Shown piece after piece: positions 20,394 to 29,833 of a DNA stretch of 64,000 nucleotides. Made by a program: the position numbers and the translations under genes. The notes under the pieces were generated by a model that was not told the DNA's origin, ran no database searches, and saw only the letters and a list, made by a program, of their open reading frames with translations. Within the stretch, counting starts at the first letter, position 1, and every line of letters starts with the position of its first letter. Location of the stretch: assembly GCF_902784195.1 (NCBI RefSeq), contig NZ_CACZTX010000002.1, positions 124,001-188,000 on the forward strand, given 5' to 3'. The stretch is from an uncultured Methanobrevibacter sp. Lineage in GTDB: Archaea > Methanobacteriota > Methanobacteria > Methanobacteriales > Methanobacteriaceae.

Positions 20394-21292
20394 CTATTGG
20401 ATTGCTCTAAACCAACTGAAATTCTCTCCACCAAAATAGCTTACTAAAATTGATGTGATTATTTCAAGAATCAGGGTTATGAGTGCAGATTGGGGAGCAA
20501 AGAATATGGATAATATGATTGCTAAAACGCATAATGCATAGAATATTGCTTTTGTATTTTCTTTTCCATTATCATTTAGGATTGTTAGAATTCCTAAAAC
20601 CACTGGAGCGAAGATAAGTCCAAGTATTATCCATAAGCATTCTCCTAATGGGACTAAATTGTAAACTGGCAAATTAAGCAAATCCATGTATAAGTAAGCT
20701 TCCAATACAGTCATGACAAGTCCAAACACTCCTCCTGCAATTGCTTGAGCCATTGTGTGCTTTTTAAGTGTGAATCTGCTCCAAATGAGTACTGGATAAA
20801 GCAATCCAACTAAAGCGCCTATAGGTCCAAGAAGCATTATCAATGCAGCTACTGGTCCAGTAAGCCCAGTTGTATGGATGCTGATTTTCCATTTGGTAGT
20901 GATGAGCATTACAATGAATGTGTTAACAGCATAACAAAGTATTAGAACAATCAGGAAATTGGAGCAATAAGTGGAACGAAACGATCTTCACGGTTGGAAA
21001 TGTCCTTGTCTGTATCCAATTTTCTGGCCCAATGAAGGATGATTGCCATTGGCAATATGGATGCAAAGACAAGTGAAATAAGTTCTGTTATTATGAATTG
21101 GGTCCAATTAAAGCTGAATCCGCTTGTAAATGGAGTTCCATCACATGCAAGGATTATACAGATAATCAGGAATAATGGAATTGTGATTATAGGAGGATTT
21201 GTAAAAATAGATATTGTATCAGCTATCTTAAGTTTCTTCTCATCAGTTTCATCATATCTGTTTTCCGTATTGATGTCCTTTAAGCCAAACAA
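20394..21292 (-). pseudogene. PAP2-like membrane phosphatase, frameshifted
   Basis: Two adjacent frames make one protein. The first (21292-20951, TTG start behind AAGGAGG) encodes 113 residues with two spans and ends ...NREDRFVPLIAPIS. The second frame continues through 20950-20394: NFLIVLILCYAVNTFIV precedes TTKWKISIHTTGLTGP, then WSRFTLKKHTMAQAIAGGVFG. Together they give about 285 residues resembling PAP2 membrane phosphatases or lipid phosphotransferases (R..P, IHTTG in place of SGH, SR-x5-H). The frames differ by minus one between about 20951 and 20985, as from loss of one base. Either the gene is dead, the sequence has an error, or ribosomes shift frame; no slippery site is obvious. Confidence 0.7.
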
Positions 21293-21469
21293 TTACTTTC
21301 CTCCTTAACTTAATAAAAATAGTCTTATAAAATACGTTTAATTAATATTATTCAAATAATCTTATATCCTTTCAATTATTAATATTTTCTTAAAAAAAAT
21401 TTTTGAAAGGGATTATTTCCAATGGTCCGATTTTCTAATTTTTTTCTTAAAAATTTTTAATTTTCATCA

Positions 21470-21485
21470 TTACTTATATAAGTAA
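21470..21485. promoter_or_regulatory. 16-bp palindrome in the divergent promoter region
   Basis: Perfect palindrome ttacttatataagtaa in the 420-bp spacer between the minus-strand PAP2-like gene and prf1. It contains a TATA-like core, so it may be part of a promoter or an operator. Confidence 0.35.
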
Positions 21486-21711
21486 CTTATACCAATATAT
21501 AATATATTATATCAATTTAAGGTTATTATTATGGTTTGACAGAAATTTCTATTTTAGTGAAAATAATGTTTTAAAAGTTACGTTTTCAGTAATTTTTCTT
21601 AAAGATTTTATTTTAAAGTTTTGAATAATCTTAAATTATATTGTTTTATTTTAATTTTTTATACTAATTACTTATCAAAAAGTTATTTATCAATTTTATC
21701 AGGTGTTATAA

Positions 21712-22956
21712 ATGAGTGAGGTATCCTCAAAGGAATTATATGAGTTTAAAAAGTCATTGAAGGAATTGGCGGAAAAGAAAGGAAAGGGAACAGAACTCGT
21801 TTCCATGTACGTTCCTCCAACTAAACAATTAAGTGATATCATCAAGCAGATGAGGGATGAATTGGGACAAAGTGCTAACATCAAGAGCAAAACCACTCGT
21901 AAGAATGTTCAATCAGCTATTGAGGTAATCATGCAAAGAATCCGTATGATTACAAACGACAACAAGGAATTGCCGAATGGTTTTGTATTGTTCGTTGGTA
22001 TGATTCCTAAAGGCGGTCCTGGTACTGAAAAGATGGAAACTGTAGTTATCGAACCTCCTGAAGAGATCCAAACTTACAGATACATTTGTGACAGCACATT
22101 TTTCCTTGAGCCATTAGAAGACATGATTGCTTCAAAGGAAGTTTACGGTATTGCTGTAATTGACAGAAATGAGGCAACCATCGCTACTTTGAAAGGTAAA
22201 AGAATCAATGTTGTAGCAAACTTAACCAGTGGTGTTCCTGGAAAGCATAAGGCAGGGGGACAATCACAAAGAAGGTTCGATAGGGTCATTGACCAATTGG
22301 CTCACGAATTCCTGAAAAGGATAGGCACTCACATGGATGATGAATTCCTTCCAATCAAGGATGACTTGAAGGGAATTGTTCTTGGTGGTCCTGGAGGAAC
22401 TAAAGAGGATTACTATAATGGAGATTACATGCATTATGAGCTTAAGGATAAGGTAATCACCACTGTAGACACTTCCTATACTGGAGAATTCGGTATCAGG
22501 GAAACCATTGACAAGGCATCTGGTGCTTTAGAGGAATTAGGAGTTATCCAAGAGAAAAAGCTAGTCCAAAGATTCCTTGCTGAGCTTAGGGATGACCACG
22601 GTTTATACTCTTATGGTGAAAAGGAAGTAAGAACCAATTTGCAGATGGGTGCTGTAGACATTCTTTTGCTTAGTGAAGACTTAAAATCCAAAAGGTTAAC
22701 CTTGGATTGTCAAGCTTGCGGATTCCATGCAGAAGTCACTCAAAAGGAAGGTCAAAAGGTAGAGGATTTGACTTGTCCTCAATGTAATGAGAAAATGAAA
22801 ATCACTCAAGAGGAAGATTTAATAGAAGATTTGGCTAATATTGCTGAGGATTTAGGTTCTAGCGTAGAAATCATTTCCACTGAAACTGAAGAGGGAAGCC
22901 AATTGTATAGGGCTTTCGGTGGAATCGGTGCTATCTTAAGGTATAACGTAAGATAA
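21712..22956 (+). CDS. prf1: Peptide chain release factor aRF1
   Basis: 414-residue archaeal/eukaryotic-type release factor that recognises all three stop codons and releases the peptide. The stop-recognition domain has [15 protein letters not shown] (the NIKS motif, about residue 61), the middle domain has the GGQ in [13 protein letters not shown] (about residue 180), and the C-terminal domain carries two CxxC pairs (CQAC...CPQC). Length is normal. The spacer upstream is 420 bases; the next gene starts 18 bases after its stop, so the two are likely one operon. Confidence 0.97.
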   Translation: MSEVSSKELYEFKKSLKELAEKKGKGTELVSMYVPPTKQLSDIIKQMRDELGQSANIKSKTTRKNVQSAIEVIMQRIRMITNDNKELPNGFVLFVGMIPKGGPGTEKMETVVIEPPEEIQTYRYICDSTFFLEPLEDMIASKEVYGIAVIDRNEATIATLKGKRINVVANLTSGVPGKHKAGGQSQRRFDRVIDQLAHEFLKRIGTHMDDEFLPIKDDLKGIVLGGPGGTKEDYYNGDYMHYELKDKVITTVDTSYTGEFGIRETIDKASGALEELGVIQEKKLVQRFLAELRDDHGLYSYGEKEVRTNLQMGAVDILLLSEDLKSKRLTLDCQACGFHAEVTQKEGQKVEDLTCPQCNEKMKITQEEDLIEDLANIAEDLGSSVEIISTETEEGSQLYRAFGGIGAILRYNVR

Positions 22957-22974
22957 TTTCCGGGGGTGTTTTTT

Positions 22975-23622
22975 ATGAAAAATGAAAATTTCGGTTTGGT
23001 TTTAAGCACTAAAGACAGTGATGAAAAAAAGACTGCCCGTATTATTGGAACAGATTACTTCATATTGATGGATTTGGACTTGAATGATGATGTTGAAGTT
23101 AAGGTTCAAGACAAGATTCCTCTTGGAAAGGATAGTGAATTTGTCAAGCAGGAAAGAGCTCATTTAAGTTATGATGACTTAAGCAAGGAACAGGAATTCG
23201 AAACTGAAAAGGCTGTTCACAGCATTGTAATTGCCAATGAACCTAAGTATGTAAAGTTCTTCAATGAGCAAAGCAAGGAAGCAAGCAAATTGCACTTCTT
23301 AGATGGAATCAGCAGAAAGTTAGGATCTAAAATCTTAACTGAGAAAGAGCTTAACGGTGACTTTGAAAGCTTTGAAGACATTGACAATAGAATCAGCTTT
23401 ATTGAAAGCTCTGAGGAATTGATTGTAAAAAGAGTTCTTTATGAATTGGCTGAGCTTCCTAAAGAGAAAAAGGGAAGGCCTTCATATCTCTTTACAATTG
23501 TCAAAAGATCCAATAAAAAAGAAGTTCAAGAGTATGATGAATTCGTTACAGATGACAGTCGTTTCATTGAAATGATTAAGGAAAAAGGACTTCTTGAAAA
23601 AGAGGGAAAACGTATCAGATAA
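22975..23622 (+). CDS. DUF655 (COG1491) predicted nucleic-acid-binding protein
   Basis: 215-residue protein with the DUF655 pattern: an N-terminal beta domain (ARIIGTDYFILMDLDLNDDVEVKVQDKIPLGKD), AHLSYDDLSKEQEFETEKAV, then FFNEQSKEASKLHFLDGISRKLGSKIL and FESFEDIDNRISF, which correspond to the helix-hairpin-helix region of the family. DUF655 is an archaeal family linked to RNA metabolism by context only. The ATG at 22975 has GGGGGTG six bases upstream. The position directly behind prf1 suggests a translation or RNA role. The hairpin is less canonical than usual. Confidence 0.75.
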   Translation: MKNENFGLVLSTKDSDEKKTARIIGTDYFILMDLDLNDDVEVKVQDKIPLGKDSEFVKQERAHLSYDDLSKEQEFETEKAVHSIVIANEPKYVKFFNEQSKEASKLHFLDGISRKLGSKILTEKELNGDFESFEDIDNRISFIESSEELIVKRVLYELAELPKEKKGRPSYLFTIVKRSNKKEVQEYDEFVTDDSRFIEMIKEKGLLEKEGKRIR

Positions 23623-23689
23623 TTGTTTTTCTCTTTTATTTTTTATTTTTATTCTATTTTTAGATATTTTTTATAATTCAACGGTTTTT

Positions 23690-23830
23690 TTTATTTAATG
23701 CTATTTTTTTATAATTCATGGCTGTTTTTTTTATTTAATGCTATTCTTGTCTGTTTTTTTATTTAATGCTATTTTTTTATAATTCATGGCTGTTTTTTTT
23801 TATTTAATGCTATTTTTTTATAATTCTTAA
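23690..23830. repeat. Degenerate T-rich direct repeats after the prf1 operon
   Basis: A roughly 35-65 bp pattern of tttttttataattcatggctg and ttttatttaatgctat is repeated three to four times with small changes downstream of the DUF655 gene. It probably arose by slippage and may serve for transcript ends. The rest of 23623-24320 holds the inverted-repeat element listed next and the promoter of the following gene. Confidence 0.6.
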
Positions 23831-23893
23831 ACTATTTTTTAATACTATTTATTATTTTTTTAATTTTCAAAATTAGTCCTCTTTTTAATAGGG

Positions 23894-24038
23894 GGTGTGG
23901 GGATTAACAAATATATTGAGTTTAGGGTTTTTGTCAAATATGTAATTATTGAGTTTGATTCATTGAGTGAATAAATGCTTAATAAGTTGTTTAGTTTAAA
24001 ATTCTTTAAAGGTATTTTATAAATGTTAATCCCATACC
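23894..24038. mobile_element. 145-bp element with terminal inverted repeats (MITE-like)
   Basis: The left end ggtgtggggattaaca (from 23894) is matched by the inverted right end tgttaatcccatacc (to 24038): a perfect 10-bp core plus outer GGTRTGG, separated by AT-rich sequence with no reading frame. G-rich ends stand out sharply in this AT-rich spacer. This looks like a small non-autonomous element or a decayed one. No clear target-site duplication is visible, and a structured RNA is an alternative. Confidence 0.45.
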
Positions 24039-24320
24039 TTATTCTGTCATTATTCTAATTTAAATCTTTCTATTTGATTTCTAAACGATTATAATTTCTT
24101 CTTTTTGTCTAAAAATTAATTTTAATTTGTTATTTTTATTTTAATTAGCATATTGATTTTATTTCATTATTTTTATTCAGATTATTATATTGATGTCATT
24201 TTGTAAATTATGTTGATGATTTAGTAAATTGTGGATGTTATTAGTAAATTTTGATTTGATAAAATTTATATTTATAAAAAATTATAAAAAGATATATAAA
24301 TTCAATATAAGAGGCTTTTT

Positions 24321-24746
24321 ATGTCTAATCTAAACACATGTTCTAATGAAAAGTTATCATTTAAATACAGTGATGAATGGGAATTGGAAGAAGTCCCATT
24401 GGAAAACAATCCTGATTGCATAGCTACTTTAAGCTATGAGGATGGCAGTTTATTGAATGTAATTGCATTCCAATCTGAGATGCCTTCACTTGAGGATTTC
24501 AAGGAAATCATTGAAGAAAGCCTATTGAATGATAACGCTCAAATAGTATCTTCTGAAATTGCAAATGTTGGCAAAAGGAAAAGCATTCAGACACATTCAA
24601 GGATTTCAATTCCCGAAATTGATTTTGAAATGTTTTCAGTTGTATTTTTAGAGGATGGTTTTGTTTATATATTTGAACTTAGGACAGTTAGTGATATAGT
24701 TTCCAAATTTATGGAAATAGTCAGAACTTTTGAAATAATCGAATAA
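24321..24746 (+). CDS. Small PsbP-like protein, paralogue 1
   Basis: 141-residue soluble acidic protein. The opening LSFKYSDEWELEEV, a central strand-rich part (SLLNVIAFQSEMPSLEDFKEIIEESL) and the end FVYIFELRTVSDIVSKFMEIVRTFEII give the outline of PsbP/MOG1-type small alpha-beta domains. Two paralogues lie at 27912 and 28444 with the same opening (FKY/FRY...NW) and ending (YVFEL...I..TLEF). No catalytic residues are evident. AGAGG precedes the ATG. It lies 35 bases before the esterase gene and may be co-transcribed. Function unknown. Confidence 0.65.
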   Translation: MSNLNTCSNEKLSFKYSDEWELEEVPLENNPDCIATLSYEDGSLLNVIAFQSEMPSLEDFKEIIEESLLNDNAQIVSSEIANVGKRKSIQTHSRISIPEIDFEMFSVVFLEDGFVYIFELRTVSDIVSKFMEIVRTFEIIE

Positions 24747-24781
24747 ATTCTGTTTTTTAAACAATTGGTTGTGGTGTGATT

Positions 24782-26551
24782 ATGAAAAGATCAAATAAAC
24801 TTATTTTGCTTATAGCTGTAGTGATTGCAATACTCACATTATTGATTGCTGCAAGTGAAATGGGATTATTAACTGATACTAATAATTATAATGTTAATCT
24901 CACAGAGTTGAATGATGAGTTAACCATTGATATGTCCAATTGGAAGTATGATGAGAAAAACAATATCTACTATCAAATTGGGCTTGTGTACTGTACAGAC
25001 CCTGAAGCTACTGAATATGAGTCTTTAGGAATTTATGTTCCTGGAGATTACTTTAAAAGCGAACGGAATGATAATGGAACTTATACCTGTACAGTAATAG
25101 ACTGTCATGTTGGAAATTATTCTGCATCTAATGCACCTATTGTAATGCCTATCAACACTGCAGGATATTCCGCTCAAAAAGCCCCAACAAGATATAATGC
25201 GAATGAAGTGAAAGATTACACAGATGCAGGTTTCATTTATGTTAATGCAGGTTGCAGAGGTAGAGAAAAAGGAGGAACCTACTCTGGTGGGGCTCCTTGG
25301 GGAGTTACTGATTTAAAGGCAGCAGTCCTTTACTTGAAATTCAATGACGATACACTTCCTGGAGACAGCCAAAGGATCTTTTCATTTGGTCACAGTGGCG
25401 GTGGAGCTCAAAGTGCAATCTTAGGTGCAAGCGGTGACAGTGAATTGTACACACCATACCTAGAATCCATTGGAGCGGCTCTTATAGACAGAAATGGAAA
25501 CAAGTTATCTGACAGCATCTGCGGAGCAATGTGCTGGTGTCCTATCACTTCTCTAGATACAGCTGATGAGGCTTATGAATGGGCTATGGGACAATACACT
25601 ACAGATGGAACACGTGGAAGCGGCACTTGGACTGGTGCGTTATCCGATGATTTGGCTAGTGCATATGCCAATTACATTAATGATTTAGGCCTTAGAAGTC
25701 CTAATGGAAGGCCTTTAAGTCTTGAAGAGTCTGAAGATGGAATTTACACAGCAGGATCATATTATGATTATATGCTTAAAACTGTAGAGGATTCCTTAAA
25801 CAATTTCTTGAATGAAACCAGTTTCCCATACTCTCCAAGTTCTGGAGAGGGCATGGGCATGGGGCCTTTACCTGATGGTGTCTCTCTTTCAAGTGATGTT
25901 ACTGGATCAAGTTCAGGAACTTACAGAACTCCACAGGAATATATTGATTCATTAAATGGTGATGAGGAATGGATCATTTATAACAGTTCAACAAACACTG
26001 CAGAAATCACAAGCCTTGAAGCATTTGTTAAACATTGCAAATCCCCAACTAAAGATGTTGGCGCTTTTGATGATTTAGGAAAAGACCAGGCTGAAAATGA
26101 GTTATTCGGTACTGATGAGGATGAATCATTGCACTTTGATAGCATTATGGCAAATGTTCTAAATGAAAATTCAGACAATTACTCTGCATTCTCTGATTAT
26201 GACTCATCTAAAGCAAGCAGCTATGCAAATGATTTGAGAATATTGGACAGGTTCAATTACACAACTCTAAACCGTTCCAATATGTATAATCCTTTGTATT
26301 ATGTTTCCCCTTATTATGATGGAGTGGGATCATCACAGCTTGCTAAATATTGGAGAATAAATGCAGGAATTGAACAGACAGACACTTCATTTACTGTTGA
26401 AACCAATTTGGCTCTTGCTTTGATGCAGATTGGTGATGTGGAAAGTGTGGAATTCAATGAAGTTTGGGGTCAAGGCCACACCCAAGCTGAAAGATCAGGT
26501 TCCGCTAATGGAAACTTCATAAATTGGGTCAATAAATGCATGAGCAACTAA
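24782..26551 (+). CDS. Secreted alpha/beta-hydrolase, tannase/feruloyl-esterase-like
   Basis: 589-residue serine esterase. An N-terminal signal/anchor (residues about 5-25, KLILLIAVVIAILTLLIAAS) indicates export. The nucleophile sits in FGHSGGGAQSA (Ser about residue 210), preceded by AGCRGREKGGTYSGGAPWG, and a C-terminal WGQGHTQAE supplies the likely catalytic His. The large insertion between nucleophile and His (about 320 residues) and the GHSGGG box resemble subtype-B tannases and feruloyl-type esterases. Such enzymes are usual in gut Firmicutes, so transfer is plausible, and plant phenolic esters are candidate substrates. The ATG at 24782 is preceded by GGTGTG. Confidence 0.7.
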   Translation: MKRSNKLILLIAVVIAILTLLIAASEMGLLTDTNNYNVNLTELNDELTIDMSNWKYDEKNNIYYQIGLVYCTDPEATEYESLGIYVPGDYFKSERNDNGTYTCTVIDCHVGNYSASNAPIVMPINTAGYSAQKAPTRYNANEVKDYTDAGFIYVNAGCRGREKGGTYSGGAPWGVTDLKAAVLYLKFNDDTLPGDSQRIFSFGHSGGGAQSAILGASGDSELYTPYLESIGAALIDRNGNKLSDSICGAMCWCPITSLDTADEAYEWAMGQYTTDGTRGSGTWTGALSDDLASAYANYINDLGLRSPNGRPLSLEESEDGIYTAGSYYDYMLKTVEDSLNNFLNETSFPYSPSSGEGMGMGPLPDGVSLSSDVTGSSSGTYRTPQEYIDSLNGDEEWIIYNSSTNTAEITSLEAFVKHCKSPTKDVGAFDDLGKDQAENELFGTDEDESLHFDSIMANVLNENSDNYSAFSDYDSSKASSYANDLRILDRFNYTTLNRSNMYNPLYYVSPYYDGVGSSQLAKYWRINAGIEQTDTSFTVETNLALALMQIGDVESVEFNEVWGQGHTQAERSGSANGNFINWVNKCMSN

Positions 26552-26783
26552 TCTGATTTCTTCTTAATAGATTTTTTTAATTAGGTTTTTAGAAATAATT
26601 TTATTTTTAATTATTTCTTACTTTATTTTTTAGTTATTTTTTAATTTTTCTTTCTTTATTTTTTTTAGTTATTTTTTAATTTTTCTTTTTTAATATTTTT
26701 TTAAATTCTTTCAATAATTTTTTAGTTTTTTTCATAAATTTTTTCACATCTTTTTTAGCAATTTTCATTACATGAATTTATTG

Positions 26784-26797
26784 CATGAAATTTCATG
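26784..26797. promoter_or_regulatory. 14-bp palindrome in a spacer rich in CATGAA/TTCATG
   Basis: catgaaatttcatg is a perfect palindrome, flanked by attacatgaa (26767-26776) and ttcatttcatgta (26799-26811). The 404-bp spacer 26552-26955 is otherwise T-rich and without genes. The same CATGTAA/TTACATG words occur at 12546-12569. Confidence 0.35.
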
Positions 26798-26955
26798 TTC
26801 ATTTCATGTACTTTGTTTTAATTTATTTGTTTTTAGCTATTTTTCACAAATTATTGTTTATTTTTTCATTTTTATTTTAAAATCGCTTTAATTTTTATAT
26901 AATTTTTTTAAATTAAATAATAACCTTTATAAAGGCATAAATCATATTATTAAAT

Positions 26956-27756
26956 ATGATTATCAAGACTGGGAAAATTAATAAATCAAGAGGTAATATA
27001 AGTCTCACTATCGGTAAGGAAGATGTGAAAAAACATAATCTTGAAGAGGGAGATTTTGTAATCTTGACTCCTCAGGAATATGAGGAATTGAAAACTTCTT
27101 CTGAAATCGAAGTGTCCACTATGGAAGTAATCCCAGACGATGAAGCTGTTGTAAAATTAGAATACGATCTTAAGGAAGCAAAGTCTAAAGAAAAGATTCT
27201 TTTCTCAAAAGTGGAAGAGTTGGAGAACATTAATTTGGAGCTTACCACTAAATTGTCCCAACTTGAAAAAGCGAATTATATAAACAGCAGTGTTTTATCC
27301 GATTCTGAATCTAATTCTCTCATTGACGAAGTTAAAAAGTTAAATGGAGATATCGATGATTTGAATTCTGAAATCAAGCAATTGAATAAGGATTTGAATG
27401 AATCAAATGAAGAAAGAATTGAATTATTGCAGGATATGAATGTCTTGAAGACTAAAATGAGTTTTGATGCTGGAGAATTGTCAAGACTTAGAGAGCGAGA
27501 AGACAAGCATAGGGAAATCTTGGAGATAATCCTAAGAACAAACAAGAACATGCTTGATGAGGTTGTAAACAAGACATTGACTGCCACTATCAATGAGATA
27601 AATAAGGAATTAGGTGAAACCAGCATATTAAGAAGAATTAGAGGGTTGACCATTGTGAAAGAACCTGAAATTCACAAGTCCGCTATTTCAAGCAAGGCTT
27701 ACACTCAATTGGAAGAGTTAATTCCAGATGAATATTTGCTTGAAAGTGGAGAATAA
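26956..27756 (+). CDS. Coiled-coil protein with AbrB-like N-terminus
   Basis: 266-residue protein. Residues 1-45 (KTGKINKSRGNISLTIGKEDVKKHNLEEGDFVILTP) have the swapped-hairpin pattern of AbrB/SpoVT DNA-binding domains. Residues about 65-175 form a long charged coiled coil (EELENINLELTTKLSQLEKA, then DDLNSEIKQLNKDL). The last 80 residues are helical. It may be a DNA-binding or structural scaffold protein; no known family name is certain. A short TATA-rich region precedes the ATG, with no clear ribosome site, so it may be leaderless. Confidence 0.6.
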   Translation: MIIKTGKINKSRGNISLTIGKEDVKKHNLEEGDFVILTPQEYEELKTSSEIEVSTMEVIPDDEAVVKLEYDLKEAKSKEKILFSKVEELENINLELTTKLSQLEKANYINSSVLSDSESNSLIDEVKKLNGDIDDLNSEIKQLNKDLNESNEERIELLQDMNVLKTKMSFDAGELSRLREREDKHREILEIILRTNKNMLDEVVNKTLTATINEINKELGETSILRRIRGLTIVKEPEIHKSAISSKAYTQLEELIPDEYLLESGE

Positions 27757-27911
27757 GTTTCCTTAATTTTTTATAATTTCTAATTTGCCTAGTCTATCTA
27801 ATCTAAAATTTTTCAAAAATTTTTAATATTAAGCATTAATTCATATTATTCAATTATTCATATATTTCATATTTATATAGTTTATTGGGTATCAATTAAA
27901 ATGGTGATTCT

Positions 27912-28349
27912 ATGGATGAAATCCAATTTGATGAAGAAGGAATCAAATTCAGATATTTAAGTAATTGGAAAGAACAGAATAAAGAAATGATTGGTCCAAA
28001 TTGTATCAAGGCTTTAGTGAAAGTGGTGGAAGGAAATCCATCCACCATTACAGTTTATAAAAATGATGCTGGAGAAGCTGAAGCAGTTGCACAAATTGAA
28101 GAGGCTTTTAAGGAAAGCTTTGAAGCTCAAGGTTGGACTATAGTCGAATCCAGAATTCTAAACCTTAATGGCATGCCTGTTTACAATATCATTACAAGCG
28201 CTGACGAAGGTGGAAGAACTTTAGAAAACAATACTTCTGCATTGATCAATGATGGAAACATGTATGTGTTTGAATTGATGCACTTCAAGGAATTCCCATA
28301 TGCTTACAATGATTATTTAGCGATTATGGATTCCATTGAATTCGATTAA
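27912..28349 (+). CDS. Small PsbP-like protein, paralogue 2
   Basis: 145-residue relative of the proteins at 24321 and 28444. It opens EGIKFRYLSNWKEQN, has a middle EAVAQIEEAFKESFEAQGWTIVES and closes with NMYVFELMHFKEFPYAYNDYLAIMDSIEFD. Predicted cytoplasmic, acidic and without obvious active-site residues. GGTGAT lies before the ATG. It is separated from the next paralogue by about 95 T-rich bases; the pair probably arose by tandem duplication. Function unknown. Confidence 0.65.
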   Translation: MDEIQFDEEGIKFRYLSNWKEQNKEMIGPNCIKALVKVVEGNPSTITVYKNDAGEAEAVAQIEEAFKESFEAQGWTIVESRILNLNGMPVYNIITSADEGGRTLENNTSALINDGNMYVFELMHFKEFPYAYNDYLAIMDSIEFD

Positions 28350-28443
28350 TATCTATAATTAGATAATTATTCTTTTTTCTATTTTTTTATTTTACTTTTT
28401 AATTTATTTTTATTTTACAATATCTTTTTTAAAGGAGTTTAAC

Positions 28444-28866
28444 ATGTCCAATATATTTAAAAACTATGAATTAAGTTTTAAGTATCCAAATAATTGGAAA
28501 TTGCTTGAAGCGGATGATATTGAAAATTGCATAGCAGTACTTGACTGTGACAGCAAATTCAGCAGAGTTATGGTGTTCAAGTATCCTCAGGAAGGATTGT
28601 CTATGGAATATCTTAAGAATGCAATTGAAGACATTCCAAGGGAAGACAGCCTAATTGTTGAAGATTCTCATTTAACTATCATTGGAAACAAGGAAACTCA
28701 CGAGCTCATAGCAAAGGATACAAGCCATGAACCTCCTTTGAATACCCATTCTCTCTCAACAATCAATGATAGGGATGCATATAGCTTTAATTTCTTCGGT
28801 TTTGGAGAAGATAATCCAGATAAAGAAGGATTCATGATGATGTATAGGACTTTAGAATTTTTATAG
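28444..28866 (+). CDS. Small PsbP-like protein, paralogue 3
   Basis: 140-residue relative of the two proteins upstream, opening YELSFKYPNNWKLLEADD and closing DAYSFNFFGFGEDNPDKEGFMMMYRTLEFL. The ATG follows AAAGGAG. The three genes keep the same length and strand pattern but have diverged strongly, which argues for separate targets. It precedes the cyclo-ligase gene by 60 bases. Function unknown. Confidence 0.65.
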   Translation: MSNIFKNYELSFKYPNNWKLLEADDIENCIAVLDCDSKFSRVMVFKYPQEGLSMEYLKNAIEDIPREDSLIVEDSHLTIIGNKETHELIAKDTSHEPPLNTHSLSTINDRDAYSFNFFGFGEDNPDKEGFMMMYRTLEFL

Positions 28867-28925
28867 TGATTTTTTAGTTATTTTCATTTTACTTTATTTT
28901 ACTTATTTTTATCTAATTTGATATT

Positions 28926-29558
28926 ATGTCTTTAAAGGAAGAAAAGGATTCTATTAGAAAATCAATTTATGATAAATTGTTTAAGGAAGGCCAGTCTCTT
29001 AGACCTAATGGGGATTATGGCAAGATTCCTGATTTTAAAGGATCAGATATTGCAGCTGAATTGCTGGCGAGCACTGATGAATGGATAAATTCAAAAACTA
29101 TTTTTTGCAGTCCTGATTCTGCTCAGATTCCAGTTCGATTCCTTGCTTTAAAGGAAAATAAGAATCTCATTATGGCAAGCCCTAACCTTGAACATGGATA
29201 TCTCTTTCTTGAGGGAAACAAGTTAGATGGAAAAGAAAGAGAAGCATCAACAAAGGAGGGGGCATTCGATCATTGCTCTAAGTTTTTTGATTTCGGTAAA
29301 GGAAGTTCATTTGACATAGCTATTGATATGGTAGTGGAAGGATCCGTTGGTGCAGATAGGTGCGGAAATAGGATTGGAAAAGGAAAGGGATACGGAGATA
29401 GGGAAATCGAAGACCTTTTCAATAAGAATCTCATTAATGAAGAGACTCCTTTAGTCACTACTATTCATCCGTTTCAATTGATTGATCATATTCCAATGGA
29501 AAGCCATGACAGAAGATTGAATATGATTGTAAGCACTGATGAAGTTATCAGGATTTGA
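28926..29558 (+). CDS. 5-formyltetrahydrofolate cyclo-ligase family protein
   Basis: 210-residue member of the cyclo-ligase family, which closes 5-formyl-(tetrahydro)folate or -pterin to the methenyl form with ATP. Motifs: EEKDSIRKSIYDKL at the N-terminus, a central VGADRCGNRIGKGKGYGDREIE (the GxGKGxYDR-type ATP loop) and the C-terminal PMESHDRRLNMIVSTDEVI. In methanogens the substrate may be a methanopterin derivative. The loop has GYGDRE where bacterial enzymes have YYDR. Start ATG at 28926 has no strong ribosome site. Confidence 0.82.
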   Translation: MSLKEEKDSIRKSIYDKLFKEGQSLRPNGDYGKIPDFKGSDIAAELLASTDEWINSKTIFCSPDSAQIPVRFLALKENKNLIMASPNLEHGYLFLEGNKLDGKEREASTKEGAFDHCSKFFDFGKGSSFDIAIDMVVEGSVGADRCGNRIGKGKGYGDREIEDLFNKNLINEETPLVTTIHPFQLIDHIPMESHDRRLNMIVSTDEVIRI

Positions 29559-29758
29559 TTTTTTTACTCTTTAAACTCTTTTTACTCTTTTCAAAACCCT
29601 CACTTTTTTTTAGTCTTTTAACTCTTTTTAAAACCCCCATTTTTTTAACTTTTTTAACTCTTTTTTTAATTTTTTATTTTTTTCATTATCACTCATTTTT
29701 TATTATATATAAAATATTTTAGAAATATTTATTAACATTCAAAACTAAAATAGTTTTA

Positions 29759-29774
29759 AGTAGTTTAAACTACT
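29759..29774. promoter_or_regulatory. 16-bp palindrome upstream of rubrerythrin
   Basis: Perfect palindrome agtagtttaaactact, about 60 bases before the rubrerythrin ATG and downstream of TATA-like sequence at 29701-29714. A candidate operator for a redox-responsive regulator. Confidence 0.5.
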
Positions 29775-29798
29775 ACTGAATTCTTATTAATTTAAGAA

Positions 29799-29814
29799 TT
29801 AACACATGTGTTAA
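29799..29814. promoter_or_regulatory. Second 16-bp palindrome in the rubrerythrin leader
   Basis: Perfect palindrome ttaacacatgtgttaa, 19 bases before the rubrerythrin ATG. It could be an operator near the transcription start or a hairpin in the leader RNA. Confidence 0.5.
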
Positions 29815-29833
29815 AAAAATTTAGGTGATTATA

